DNA of 64,000 bases from Kitagawia praeruptora (taxonomy: Eukaryota > Streptophyta > Magnoliopsida > Apiales > Apiaceae): NCBI GenBank assembly GCA_037693485.1, contig CM075344.1:43093501-43157500 (forward strand). The letters are read 5' to 3'. The notes below the pieces were generated by a model that was not told the DNA's origin, did not search any database, and worked only from the letters and a program-made list of their open reading frames with translations. Both the position numbers and the translations under genes were made by a program. Positions 22,883-35,086 of this stretch are shown piece by piece. The first letter of the stretch is position 1. Each line of letters opens with the position of its first letter.

Positions 22883-24174
22883 TGTTGAGTATTGAATACG
22901 GTAAAAGAATACAGAGGGGGGGGGTGAATGGATTCTTGAACTTTTCTTTGATTGAGTCTATGTAGCAGATAAGTGCCTGGTATGTTAGATGTGAAGGTGC
23001 GGATAAATAAACAACACAAGACACAATATCACTTTAATCTAATGTATTATTAGATAAAGGTTGCTACAATCTGTGAATACAAATGGTAGTATTCTCAGCT
23101 TCGTTTTTCTCAGAGAGATATGGCTTACAGTGTATGAAAAACTTGACTCACAAAAGTTACTAAGTTATGAAGTGAAGCTGTGTCCTTATAGAACATGGAT
23201 ACAGCCTACTTACTGCAAATAAGGTAGCTAAACAAATTACTTTCTAGTCTGTCTATCCTTTTTGAGTAAGTGTCCAAACGGTTACAGATTTGACTTTGCA
23301 AAGCCTGTTTAGATCCACTTCTTTAGCTCCTTGTCTCTTCTATATCTCTCCAAGCTTCCTTGTAGGCTTTCCAGAGCACGTTACAGATTGTGGTCCATAA
23401 AGTGCATTGGCTTGTTGCAGGTTTCTAACTTGTACAATTTCTTCAGTATTTTGTCTCCAAGAGTGTATTCGAGAAGTGACTAAGTAAGTGATTCGGGAAC
23501 TAGAATTGACTTGATCGATAACTCTGAGTTCTCGAATACTGTTATAATGACATATAGAACCACTTCTCGAATAGCTCTTTTCCATCAGGATTCCTTGACT
23601 TGTCGAATAGAGCATTTGACTTATCGAATCCTTGAGTTGTCGAATAGCTTTCTGAGTCCTTGAGATATCGAATGGAACTTTGACTTGTTGACTCTTTGAG
23701 AACTCGAATACCATCTTGACTTGTTGACTTCTTGAGTTCTCGAATAGAGTAGTAGACATATCGAATCCCTGAGATATCGAATGAGATATCGAACAGTGTA
23801 TTCAGAGATATCGAATAGTGTCTTGAGATATCGAATCCCTGACTTCTCGAATGCTGGACTTCTCGAATAGACAAATATACTTCTCGAACTGGTACTTAGG
23901 CAAATTCTTCATTTCTTCAAATCCCAACTGTGATTATTTGACAGTCTTTAACTCCTTGCTTGAGGCATGAACCTTGGAACTTCTTTCAAGCATTATTCTA
24001 GACTCTATTTGTACAATTACACAACTAGGATTTGATGCCTTCTACAAGTACAATACAAACAGAAACTCTACAACTAGAGGTTCCCTCAGTTAAGAGGTCA
24101 TGTAAGTAATGCAAAGCATTACAAACAATTAGGCTTGTTATTAGATGTGTACAGGCATGCCTCTGTAAGTAACA
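22883..24174 (-). repeat. 3' LTR of A2 (1292 bp)
   Basis: In element orientation it reads TGTTACTTAC...ACTCAACA. It carries the TTCGA motif array at about 23465-23890. Confidence 0.95.
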
Positions 24175-24187
24175 ATCTCCCCCAAAT
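24175..24187 (-). promoter_or_regulatory. Polypurine tract of A2
   Basis: On the minus strand AATTTGGGGGAGAT abuts the 3' LTR, identical to the tract in A1. Confidence 0.8.
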
Positions 24188-24332
24188 TGTGAGTGAGACC
24201 CTTAGTCACAATTTCATGTCTGATAACATGCCTAACACACATAAAGATAGAACTTTAAAAGTACAGGTATGTATTTTGATTGAACACATAAATGAAATTA
24301 CAAGATAAATACTCTTACAGTATGATGAGGTA

Positions 24333-27300
24333 CTAGCCATTTTCTTTTGATTGCATCTCCATTGCTTTGGCTTGTAGATCATCATATGCTTTCTGTTTCC
24401 TTTCTTTCTCCTTTCTTGCAATCTCATCTATTGCTCTCATGATTTCTGTCATAGCATCCAATTCTTCAATCATAATAGAGTTTTTGAAATCTTCAAGCAC
24501 TGGCTTCATAATGTTGGCAGGATAGTGACTGAGTAGGTTCATTCTTATATTGACATTGTCTCCATTTCTTCTCCTATACTTCACCACATAGGGATCAAAC
24601 TGAACTCTACACAATCCCTTTGCCCTTAGCTTTTCTGCTTCAATCTCCAGTCTATCAATTTCTTTCTCCCTTTCTAACCATTTCTCATAGCAGCCCTTTC
24701 TTATCTTCTCAGCATAATATTTCTTCATTTTCACAAAGTCAATCAATTCCAGCTTCCATACTTTCTCCACCTTGTCTTTAGAATCCAGCAATGCAATGAT
24801 TCTTTCTATCTCATACAATTTACCCCAATGTTGACAACCCCCTTGTTTGAACTTCATTTCTTTCCCATCAGTGTACTTGATTTCAAGGTGGTCATCCACA
24901 ATTGCAGCATAGCATATCTTTTGAGCTCTTAGAAATTGCAGTTGCTCTTCATCAAAGTCTTCATCAAGTGGCTGGAGTTTCAATCCTGGAATGATTGTTA
25001 GGGCTCTAGATTTGGATAGCTTCACTCTTCTTGCAACATGTTTAACTTTCATCCTCTTGACATGATTGCTTGGCAGAAATCTTTGACCTTTGTTGGTAGA
25101 CCATAGTAGTATTCCATTAGCAGATTGCTTTCTGAAACATACACATGGTTTCTTGACTTGAATCTTCTTCTCTTCTTGAGGTGGTAAGACAGTTGCAGAA
25201 GCCATAGATGTAGATTTTGCTAGGTCACTACTAACAGTATTCACCCTAGACTTAGAGTCTTGTGTTGTGGTGAGGTTACTGCTAGCAGTGCCTAAGGCTT
25301 GCTGTCTTCCACTCTTCCTCTCATAGGTTTTACCTTGGTCATCATCATCCTTTTTATCCTTGTCTCCCTTTTTCTTCTTGTCTTCATCACCCTTATCTCT
25401 CCTGTGATGTCTTCTCCTCCCATCACCTTTGTCTTCAGAATCATCATCCTTACTTCTCCTAGGTTGAGCCATCTCTGGAATTTCACCAGTTGCAATATAG
25501 GTTCTGAGGATGTGCAGTGCCTCAGTTTCTTCAGCATTTCTGGCTCCAACCTTCTTCTGTAATTGATCAATGATAGCAATGATCAGTCTGTGATTTTTAG
25601 AGGTGAGATCATGGGGAATGACCAATTGCTTGATATCTTCAATTTTGGTGCCAGACTGATAAATGATTGTCCATGGCTTCTTGATCACTTCTGGTAGCCT
25701 TGAAGGTTGACCATTCCTCAAATCATCAAACAGACTTTTGCTGTTCTCATTCCTCTTCTCAATGAGCTCAAGTATGGCATCTATCTCTGAGTGTTTTAGG
25801 TCTTGTAGAGCCTGGTATGTTAGATGCCATATCTTTAATTTGGAAACCATCACTATCTCCTTGACCCATAGATTGTTGACTTTCTTGGGGATGACAGTGA
25901 TGTAGTCAATCTGCTTCTTCACCTCCCTCAGATAAAACTGAGTGTCACCAACCTGTTCCCTTATGGCTTTCAGAAACTCCAAGAAGGCTTTATCATGATA
26001 AACATCTGAGTTGGCAACTTCTTGCAGCTTGGCCTCAGTAACAACTTAGCTTCTACAGGCTTGGCACTCTCAGATATAGAGGTTGGAGGTTTGTCAGATG
26101 GCATACTCCCTGCAACCACTGTGGTGGTTATGGATTGCTTTTGTCCTCCAGGAGTAGTGATGTGCACAGTTGGTAGAGTGACAACTGGCAAGGTAGATGG
26201 AGGCTCATCCACTTTGGATTTTCCTTTGCCAGGCACATTTGGTAGAGACTTTGAAGCCCTTTGTTGACCACCCTCTTTTATTATTATACCTTTCTCCCCC
26301 TTTGCATTTGAGTTCCTTGTCTTCTTCTCCCCCTTAGGCTTGTTGTCAGGCACTGAGGCTGTAGAAATGTCCTTTGGGATTGAAGATTCATCAGGTAGAG
26401 GGAGACCCATATGCTTCATCATTGCAGCTAACATGGATTGTTGATGCAGAAGGACATCAGCTGTGGTGGATGCTTGAGTGTCCAACTGATCATTTAGCAG
26501 TGCAACCTTTTCTGTAAGATGAGCATTGGACTTGGTAAGAGTAGCTACCTCCTGTTCAAGAGTGTTCACCTTAGTGAATAACTCATTGGCCTTGAAACCA
26601 GATAAAGATTGATCCTACAGCTTCTTCACTTCATATTTAGACAGTTCATGCACAGGGACATCAGTCACTAGCCTATCTCCATAAAGATTCTTGAACATTA
26701 TCCTCAGCATGACATTGGCATCTGTAGTCTGATCAGATAGATTTTGAAATTGATGCCCCAGACCTGTGACAGTATCCTTTAGCAGAGCTAGCCCATTGTC
26801 CATCTTGGTGCAGGTAGAGTTGCAGTGTTTGATATCCTTGACCACACTGTCTAGTTGAGGAAACTTAGCATCAAAGGCCCTCTTGACTTCTGCTACTGAA
26901 GTGGCTGTCTTGTCACACACCTTGTTGACTTCAGTTTTGACTCCCTTGCCAAGATAGTGTGCAGCCTTGAGGAAACCCTTGTAGGAATCATTTACAGCTT
27001 CATACACTTCACCAGGTGACAGGGATTTTGCATTGGAGCCCAGTGAAGTGATGTATTCCTCCCTGAGATACTGAAGTGCTTCATCAAGAGTAATATCATA
27101 TTTTCCTTGCAACCAGGCATCTATGTTGCCATCTCTCTCAGCATCATCAATGATCTTTGACTTCTGCACTTCCACATCATCCCTATGGCATAACAGAATA
27201 GCCTCATAGTCTGGATTAGGCATGTCTGCAGTGAGAAGGTTCTGAGCAATCTTTGTGAACTCAGGAATCTGATCCACAATTAAGCTTTGAAGTGCTTCAA

Positions 27301-29074
27301 CCGTCAATTGTTGTGGAACAGACCCTGATCCTGAAGCACTGTCATGTTGCACAGGCTTCAGCCATTTTGACATGAAGTCAGAGCTAGAGCTAGGCAAGCT
27401 AGACTCCTCAGTTACAGATGCAACTTCTGTAGCCGGATGGATTGACTCTACTACTGGTGTCACCACAGAAGTGGGATGAATTACACCAGCAGTTGACACA
27501 GGCACAGAGTCTCTAGTAAAAACTAGTGGAACCTCTGTGTTTGTGATGGTGTCATTAGGAGATGCCTCAGCATGCATTCCCTCACCATCTAAATGTGGGT
27601 TCTGAGTGGTGAACAAAGTGTCATGCACTAAGTCACTTGAAATTATTGGCTCATCAAGAGAAAAGAATTCTTGATGATCAATACCTTGCATCTCAGTTGC
27701 CTAAGTTGCAGGTTCCAAAGAAATTTCAGAGTTAGATTCTGGAAGAGAAGTGTGTTTAAGAGTAGATTTTGGCAACTCCCCCTGAGAGATAGAGGGAGTT
27801 TCAAGTGTGATGTGCTCTCCACTCAGTGTTGTGCCAGCCTTATCACTCCCATGTGCTGACTCTATACAAGAAGGTGCATTGGGGAGGATGCTTGATTCTA
27901 TAGGTGCACCCTGTTGAGAGGATACACCTAGTGAGCTGTGTGCCCCTGATTTTACAACTTCAGCCATTTGTGTGACTGAAGAGGTGGTCTTAATTTTCTT
28001 CTTCTTTGTCCTGTGTAAGGGTGACTCAGTTTCCTCACTTCCTAGACCTAATTCAACAGCTAATGCTGCTTTAGACAAGATATTCAATGGTGCAGACATT
28101 ACTTCCTTTCTCTTCTTTTTACTAACATCACCCTTTTGAGAGGATGATGCAGTTGGCTCAGTATGTGGTAGAGTGTTTGGTTGAGAGGGTTGGTTAGCAG
28201 GCCCTGGGTTAGCATTTTGTTCTACTTGCTTGGGCTGTGCTAACTGAGATTTTGCATCAAATGTTGGCATGTTGTGGGGATAAGTCCTAAACAAACTCTC
28301 CATATGGGGAGTTATGTTCTGTCTTACATCCACATCATTCCTAGTTTCCAAATTACCAAAAATGAGTTTGGTCATGGACTTAGGATAGCCTATTTTATTT
28401 TTATCAATCCCAGGCAATTCAATCAATGAAGCATTTTTAAAATTAAGTACAGATTGAATAAAGCGAGGGAAGAAAATATCAGTACCTCTCTTGGTTGTGT
28501 TCTTACCAAGTCTCCCATATAATTCTTGGAGTATGATTTGGCCAACATCAATTTTCTTCCCATAGGCCAAAGCATATCCAATTTGCTGCACAGGTGCACT
28601 GATTTGATCAAAGCTTGATTTCCTGGCAGTGAAGACTTGGAGAAGAGTTGCAAACACATAACTCCACTCCTTTCTCAGATTCTTTCTGTTTAGCTTTCCA
28701 AGGTTAATCCCATCTGAGTAGTTTATGAACTCAAAGAATTCCTCCAACTCTGCATTAGTGGCCATTCTGTCAAATGACTCTTGTTGTAGGCCTAGTGCTT
28801 GGTTCATGTCTGCAGTAGTGATAGTGATTTCCTTATCCTGAACCTTGCAGTAGATGACATATGAAGTAATTACGTTTTCCAGGGCTACAACCTCCACAAT
28901 AGCAGTACTCCAGAATTGTTCCAGAATATCTAGATATAGAGTTGGGTTGGCAGAGAGTGCATCCTTGATATACGACTCAGCCATCCATTTCACAAAGCAC
29001 TTGAAATTGGCATTGGGTGCTTCAACATCACTAGTGAGAGCGATGAAGTTGGTGTTAAACTTTACTGTTGCCAT
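24333..29074 (-). pseudogene. aORF of A2 (~1580 codons; two nonsense codons, one frameshift)
   Basis: The ATG at 29074 (MATVKFNTNFIALTSD) opens a downstream ORF to the stop at 24333. TAG replaces CAG at 27701-27703 and 26615-26617, and a single A is deleted near 26045, judged against A1 and the inverted segment. The N-terminal ~230 residues (FVKWMAESYIKDALSANPTL, EEFFEFINYSDG, QQIGYALAYGKKIDVGQI) are related to the B aORF. They resemble a family of plant transposon-associated proteins of unknown function. Next come a Ser/Thr-rich acidic region, a helical region with coiled coil, a KKKGDKDKK basic/acidic tract and a basic C-terminal domain with CVCFRKQ. There is no signal peptide or transmembrane helix. 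It is very long for a retrotransposon accessory ORF. Confidence 0.8.
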
Positions 29075-29154
29075 TTGTGTAGAAGAGAGGAAAGAAATTG
29101 AAGGTTGAAGAAGAAATTTGGCTTTTCGTAGCTAGGGTTTCAGGGGTTTAGAGA

Positions 29155-29650
29155 GTGTAGATGCTTGAGAAATCGAATGAAATGAATCGAATAGATGTGA
29201 AATTGTATAAGTATGAAGTACTTGAATTGTCGATTAGCAGAGTTTTGTATCGACAAGTCAGGCATTCGAGAAGTAGGAAACAACTATTCGAGAAGTCAAG
29301 AATGGCTTAATCGATAACTCAAGCAGGTAGAAACTCACAGCTGGCAGTTATCTAACTCATAAATAATTCTAAATTAAATAATATGTGTTTTTATGAGTGA
29401 ATTAAACTTTTAGACAAAAGTCCAAAATCGGTTAGAATTCAGCGAGAATTCAGCCTTTTCAAATGATTCGAGAACTCAGATATAGTGTTCGAGAACTCAG
29501 TCATTCGAGAACTCAGTTAATATATTCGAGAAGTCAATAATTCCTCTATTCGATATCTCAGAAGGACTCCATTCGAGAACTCAAGAGTACTCTAATGAGA
29601 CTTATTAGAGATGTCGAATAGTGAATCATTCGAGAAGTCTGACTTATCGA
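29155..29650 (-). promoter_or_regulatory. TTCGA motif array upstream of the A2 aORF
   Basis: About a dozen ATTCGAGAAGTC / ATTCGAGAACTC / ATTCGATATCTC motifs lie within the pol-aORF spacer. They are the same motif as in the A LTRs. Relative to the element they are mostly in the opposite orientation to the LTR copies. They end ~80 bp before the aORF start codon. A role as promoter or enhancer for aORF expression is inferred. Confidence 0.55.
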
Positions 29651-29917
29651 ACTATACTCATCACTCATAAAAATTTGATTTTCACTATCTTTTAAAAATT
29701 TACCAGACATATTCATTGAAAAATATCCTAGCAAATTAAATAGTGATTTTCTCAAAATTTCATAGAAATTTTAAGTTAAAAAAAATATGATTTTCAACAT
29801 ATACAACAGATTTGGAATATTTATAAATCATATTTCAGCCAACACTTACTCCAAAAATATTGAGAATTTAGATAAAGTAAGTGTTTACTGCTGCAACAAT
29901 CTAGATGGTGTATTCAC
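29651..29917 (-). other. AT-rich spacer after A2 pol
   Basis: No coding sequence or motif was seen between the RNase H stop and the motif array. Confidence 0.5.
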
Positions 29918-30848
29918 TTAGCCAGAATCTGAAGAATTCAGCATTCCAATCTCACTTACCAACCTTGTGAAGGTGGCTTCATCTAATGGCTTAGTGAATA
30001 TATCAGCTAGTTGTTTATCTGTAGAGACATAATGCAACTCAATGGTTCCATTAGTTGCATGTTCTCTTATGAAATGATATCTGATGTCAATGTGCTTTGT
30101 TCTAGAATGATTGACAGGATTGGCAACTATAGAGATTGCACTTGTGTTGTCACACATGATTGGAATTCTTTCCAACACAAGTCCATAATCTCTAAGTTGA
30201 TTTCTAATCCAAAGCACTTGAGCACAGCAACTTCCAGCAGCTATGTATTCAGCCTCAGCTGTAGAAGTTGACACAGATTGTTGCTTCTTGCTATACCAAG
30301 AAACTAACCTTTGTCCAAGAAACTGGCAGCTTCCTGAGGTGCTTTTCCTATCCACTCTGCATCCAGCATAATCAGCATCAGAATAACCAACCAGATTGAA
30401 CCCTGTGTCCTTAGGATACCATAATCCCAAGTTAGGAGTGCCCTTCAGATATCTAAAGATCCTTTTTATTGCAATCAAATGTGATTCCTTTGGATTTGAT
30501 TGAAACCTTGCACACAAGCATGTAGCAAACATGATGTCTGGCCTACTTGCAGTGAGGTAGAGTAGAGAACCAACCATGCCTCTGTAGACTGAGATATCTA
30601 CTCTCTTGCCTTTAGCATCTTCATCCAATTTAGTGGCAGTGGCCATGGGTGTCTTGGCAGGTGAACAATCTTCCAAGTCAAACTTCTTCAATAAATCCTT
30701 GATGTACTTGGTTTGACTGATAAAGATACCATCCGTCCTTTGACTGACTTGCAACCCTAGAAAGAATGTCAACTCTCCCATCATACTCATCTCATATCTG
30801 CTCTGCATGAGTTTAGAGAATTTCTCACACAGTTTCTCATTTGTAGAA
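29918..30848 (-). pseudogene. pol: A2 pol, RT C-terminus and RNase H
   Basis: The frame begins within the RT just after the position of the catalytic YVDD (STNEKLCEKFSKLMQSRYEM) and is open to the stop. It contains TASRPDIMFATCLCARF, the RNase H residues in YSDADYAG, STAEAEYIAAG and CDNTSAI, and the closing DKQLADIFTKPLDEATF. It is about 65-80% similar to B by eye. The upstream catalytic RT and the integrase are absent, replaced by 30848-32087. Confidence 0.85.
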
Positions 30849-32087
30849 CTAAAATGCAAAGGGGGAGAAAGGTATAATAATAAAAGAGGGTGGTCAACAA
30901 AGGGCTTCAAAGTCTCTACCAAATGTGCCTGGCAAAGGAAAATCCAAAGTGGATGAGCCTCCATCTACCTTGCCAGTTGTCACTCTACCAACTGTGCACA
31001 TCACTACTCCTGGAGGACAAAAGCAATCCATAACCACCACAGTGGTTGCAGGGAGTATGCCATCTGACAAACCTCCAACCTCTATATCTGAGAGTGCCAA
31101 GCCTGTAGAAGCTAAAGTTGTTACTGAGGCCAAGCTGCAAGAAGTTGCCAACTCAGATGTTTATCATGATAAAGCCTTCTTGGAGTTTCTGAAAGCCATA
31201 AGGGAACAGGTTGGTGACACTCAGTTTTATCTGAGGGAGGTGAAGAAGCAGATTGACTACATCACTGTCATCCCCAAGAAAGTCAACAATCTATGGGTCA
31301 AGGAGATAGTGATGGTTTCCAAATTAAAGATATGGCATCTAACATACCAGGCTCTACAAGACCTAAAACACTCAGAGATAGATGCCATACTTGAGCTCAT
31401 TGAGAAGAGGAATGAGAACAGCAAAAGTCTGTTTGATGATTTGAGGAATGGTCAACCTTCAAGGCTACCAGAAGTGATCAAGAAGCCATGGACAATCATT
31501 TATCAGTCTGGCACCAAAATTGAAGATATCAAGCAATTGGTCATTCCCCATGATCTCACCTCTAGAAATCACAGACTGATCATTGCTATCATTGATCAAT
31601 TACAGAAGAAGGTTGGAGCCAGAAATGCTGAAGAAAATGAGGCACTGCACATCCTCAGAACCTATATTGCAACTGGTGAAATTCCAGAGATGGCTCAACC
31701 TAGGAGAAATAAGGATGATGATTCTGAAGACAAAGGTGATGGGAGGAGAAGACATCACAGGAGAGATAAGGGTGATGAAGACAAGAAGAAAAAGGGAGAC
31801 AAGGATAAAAAGGATGATGATGACCAAGGTAAAACCTATGAGAGGAAGAGTGGAAGACAGCAAGCCTTAGGCACTGCTAGCAGTAACCTCACCACAACAC
31901 AAGACTCTAAGTCTAGGGTGAATACTGTTAGTAGTGACCTAGCAAAATCTACATCTATGGCTTCTGCAACTGTCTTACCACCTCAAGAAGAGAAGAAGAT
32001 TCAAGTCAAGAAACCATGTGTATGTTTCAGAAAGCAATCTGCTAATGGAATACTACTATGGTCTACCAACAAAGGTCAAAGATTTCT
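30848..32087 (+). pseudogene. Inverted aORF segment embedded in A2 pol
   Basis: This plus-strand 1.24-kb segment is equivalent to A1 1747-2970 with the 12-bp REQV segment retained. It is open throughout. It is nearly identical to the A2 aORF but differs at several codons: EENEALH versus EETEALH, RRNKDDD versus RRSKDDD and SRNHRL versus SKNHRL. It lacks the A2 frameshift, so the donor was probably another family member. Both junctions show 3-5 bp of shared sequence. The left junction lies a few bp before an internal purine tract (AAAGGGGGAGAAAGG). Confidence 0.85.
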
Positions 32088-32534
32088 TGTGCCACAGCCC
32101 ACAATCTTCATTTGATGCTTTTGAGTAAAAGCAACAAATTTTGTCCTTGTTTGCAGAGTCCATATTGGCTACAAACAGGCTTCCCTTCCTTACTCCAGAT
32201 AGAGCAAAATCACCAGTCTTCTTGTGGGTGATCAAACATTCATCCTTGTCAAAATTCACTTTGAATCCTCTATCAGTAAACTGACCAACACTTAACAGAT
32301 TATGCTTGAGCCCCTTGACTAGTGCTACATCTTCAATGATGACATTTCCAACTTTCAGCTTGCCATATCCCAATGTGTTACCCATGCTGTCATCTCCAAA
32401 AGCAACCATTGGGCCAGCCTTTTCCTCATACTATGATAGCAGGGCCATATCACCAGTCATATGAATTGAGCATCCACTGTCCAAAATCCACATGACCTTC
32501 TTTTCACTTTCTTTGCCCTGCAAACACAAAGGTA
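32088..32534 (-). pseudogene. pol: A2 pol, protease and start of the pre-integrase segment
   Basis: The protease motif DSGCSIHMTGDMALLS lies near 32430-32483, followed by an in-frame TAG and then MVAFGDDSMGNTLGYGKLKVG. The frame runs into DCGLWHK, the start of the GAG-pre-integrase domain, where the inverted segment begins. Its reading frame differs from that of gag upstream. Confidence 0.75.
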
Positions 32535-35041
32535 TTACTTTTCCTTTGGTACCCAAACAAGTTTGGGTCCATGTGACTTAGAGACAGTTTTATCATAAAC
32601 AACATGCTTGTCAACTTTCTTAGTGTTAGTCTTCTTGTCACTGCTGGAAGTCTTAGAACCTGAGGTTTCAGACTTAGGTGACAAAGGTACCTTCCTAGCT
32701 TTAGGAGGACTTGAAGACTTTGACCTTGTGTAGTGTGTGTGGGAATTGTGACTGATACAACCATCAATGAACTGCCTTCTTAAATTAAAACAACTAGTCA
32801 TAACATTCATATTGCATGGCATACAGTCAAATTTATCACAGAAAGGTGCATCTCTATGACTTAGAGGCACAGAACAATCATAGAAAGGTTTAGACACACT
32901 ACCAACAGGTTTCTTGCATGCATGAGTTAGATGATTGGTACTGAAACAGTTCTGACAAGTTTTCCTAGGGGCATTAGGCATATAAGCATAGTTGTTATCC
33001 TTGTTAATCCCTAACTTCCCATTTCTGTTCTGTTTCTTTTTAGTCACTTCCTTTTCTGATTCACTCTTCCCAGCTGAGACAAACTTAACAAACTTCTTAG
33101 GTCTTGGCCTATCAACTACTGGCTTCTTGGTCTTTGACTTGACACTCTCACCCTTAGAGGATGCTTGCTGTTCACTAGATTGTGCCTCATCCTCATCATT
33201 CAACATTTGCTTGATGAGTAAGGCATCCTCATCAATTTCAAATGTTGATTCCTTAAAATTGGATTTTCAGTTTTTCTCAAAATGTGAGGCACTTTCTCAT
33301 GAACAGCTGTGTCCTCTTCAATGACAGCATAGCCTTTCTTTTGTTTGAGAGAGTCATAGTCAAGTCCAATAGCTGCTTTGGGTTTAGCTTCAATTTTCTC
33401 ACAGTAGGATTGCACTAAACCAGATGATTTCTTGAAAGTTTTAAGTTTGAATTCCTTCTCAGCTAATTCATCCCTAAGAGCCTTCTCTACTTGACTAGCA
33501 CATAGAACCTTGTTCTTCAAATATTCAACTTCTTTCTTAAGGTTTTCTACTTGCATAGTAGTTAGCTCAAGTTCCTCATTCTTTTTGGTTAATATTTCAT
33601 TTCTAGTAGACAGTTTAGCAATCTCCTCATTAGCAGCAGTCATACTAGTATGAATATTAAACATTTCAACAGATAATTGTTCAATCATGCATTTGTATTC
33701 AGAAACAGACATGTCTATAGTAGTGAGAGATGGTACCTGAGAATCAGATGAAGATGAGTCATCCTTGGAGTTGGCCATCAAGGCATAGTTGCAGAATTCT
33801 TGTTCCTCTTCATCACTCTCAGAATCATCCCAACACTTCCCTTCAGCTATGTAGGCCTTACCATGTGTCTGCTTTTTCAGAAGGGCCTCATACTTAGCTT
33901 CTAGCTCAAGATAATCTCTATCCTTCTTTTTAGGCTTCTTGCATTCACTGGCAAAATGCCCTAGGTCATTGCATCTATAACACCTTACAGATGACCTATC
34001 CACATAACCGGTTTTGAACTTATTTCTGTTTGGCTTCACAGGTGCCTTGTACTTGTTGGCTGAATGGTTTTGAGTTTTGGGTTTGAAGGGTTGATTCCTT
34101 TTAAATCTGATGTTTGGAAATTTTCTGGCCATGAAGGCATATAAGGTATTTTCCATCCCATCAAGTTCTTCCAGAGTGTAAAACTCTTCTTCTTCTTCCT
34201 CCTTTTCCTCAACAGGTTCACTCACCCCAGCTTCAGTTTCTTCATCATCTGCCACCTCCTCTATCCTTAGTTGGCTTGTAGATGCTTCTAGGTCCAGGAT
34301 GGATTTGTTGACAATCAAGGCACATGATGTGTTTATCATCCTACCTTGGTTGGCTTGGATAGCCCTTTTCTGAAGCAACTCAAGTTCATGAGTCTTTAGG
34401 ACTCCATAGAGCACATCATAGGTGACTTTGTTCAAATCTCTCTCTCTTAGAGAAATGACTCTTTGCTCCAGATGATTTGGTGAAGACAACAGAAATTTCA
34501 TATTTAACTCCTTAGTGCTGTAAACCTTTCCATTCATCTACAACTCAGTAACTAGCTTGTGAAACCTTTCAAACATTTCAGTGATGCTTTCCTTGGGCTG
34601 TGCCATGAAAGCTTCATACTGTGTGACCAGTATCTGTTTCCTGTTTTCTTTAACCTCATCAGTCCCTTCACACAACACCTCAATGTGATCCCACATCTCT
34701 TTAGCAGACGTGCATGATGCAATGTTTGCAAACATTGACATGTCCATGGAATCAATGATAAGCAACATGAGGTGGCTGTCAAGAGCAACCTTCTCCCTTT
34801 CTGACTCTGTCCACTTTGATGGATCCTTGGCCTCATAAGTTCTTGGGATAGTTATGGTTCCAACAGTCTTCTCTGGTATCTCTTGTTGTGGAACAAAAGG
34901 ACCATTCTTGAGAATCTCAGGATACAAGGGATGAGAGGCTTTAATGAACAACATCATCTTTATCTTCCAGAGGTTGAAGTTTTCTTTATCAAACTTAGGG
35001 ACCTTCACCGTTCCTGTAGTCTTTGGTGTATTCGAACTCAT
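32535..35041 (-). pseudogene. gag: Gag of A2 (nonsense and frameshift)
   Basis: The ATG is at 35041 (MSSNTPKTTGTVKVPKFD). The region WKIKMMLFIKA...KEMWDHIEVLCEGTDEVKENR is the UBN2/copia gag core. A TAG at 34537-34539 interrupts it, and the same frame continues to about 33255, where a one-base frameshift moves it to the frame ending at 32535. A zinc knuckle CYRCNDLGHFASEC lies near 33955-33995 and a second, CQNCFSTNHLTHAC, near 32925-32965. A long coiled coil lies between them (about 33430-33680). This large gag with a coiled coil fits Sirevirus-type elements. Confidence 0.8.
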
Positions 35042-35072
35042 GATCGTTTCTCTGTTTTTGAATAAACAGCCC

Positions 35073-35084
35073 TCTCTGATACCA
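35073..35084 (-). promoter_or_regulatory. Primer binding site of A2
   Basis: On the minus strand TGGTATCAGAGA lies 2 bp after the 5' LTR. It is complementary to initiator Met tRNA except at the last base. Confidence 0.8.
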
Positions 35085-35086
35085 CT

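Noticed and set aside
24857..25562. Antisense open frames across the aORFs, e.g. hydrophobic 87-residue frames at 2482-2745, 25299-25562 and 31600-31863
   Set aside because: They mirror the Lys/Asp-rich tract of the sense aORF. The apparent membrane helix is an antisense artefact.
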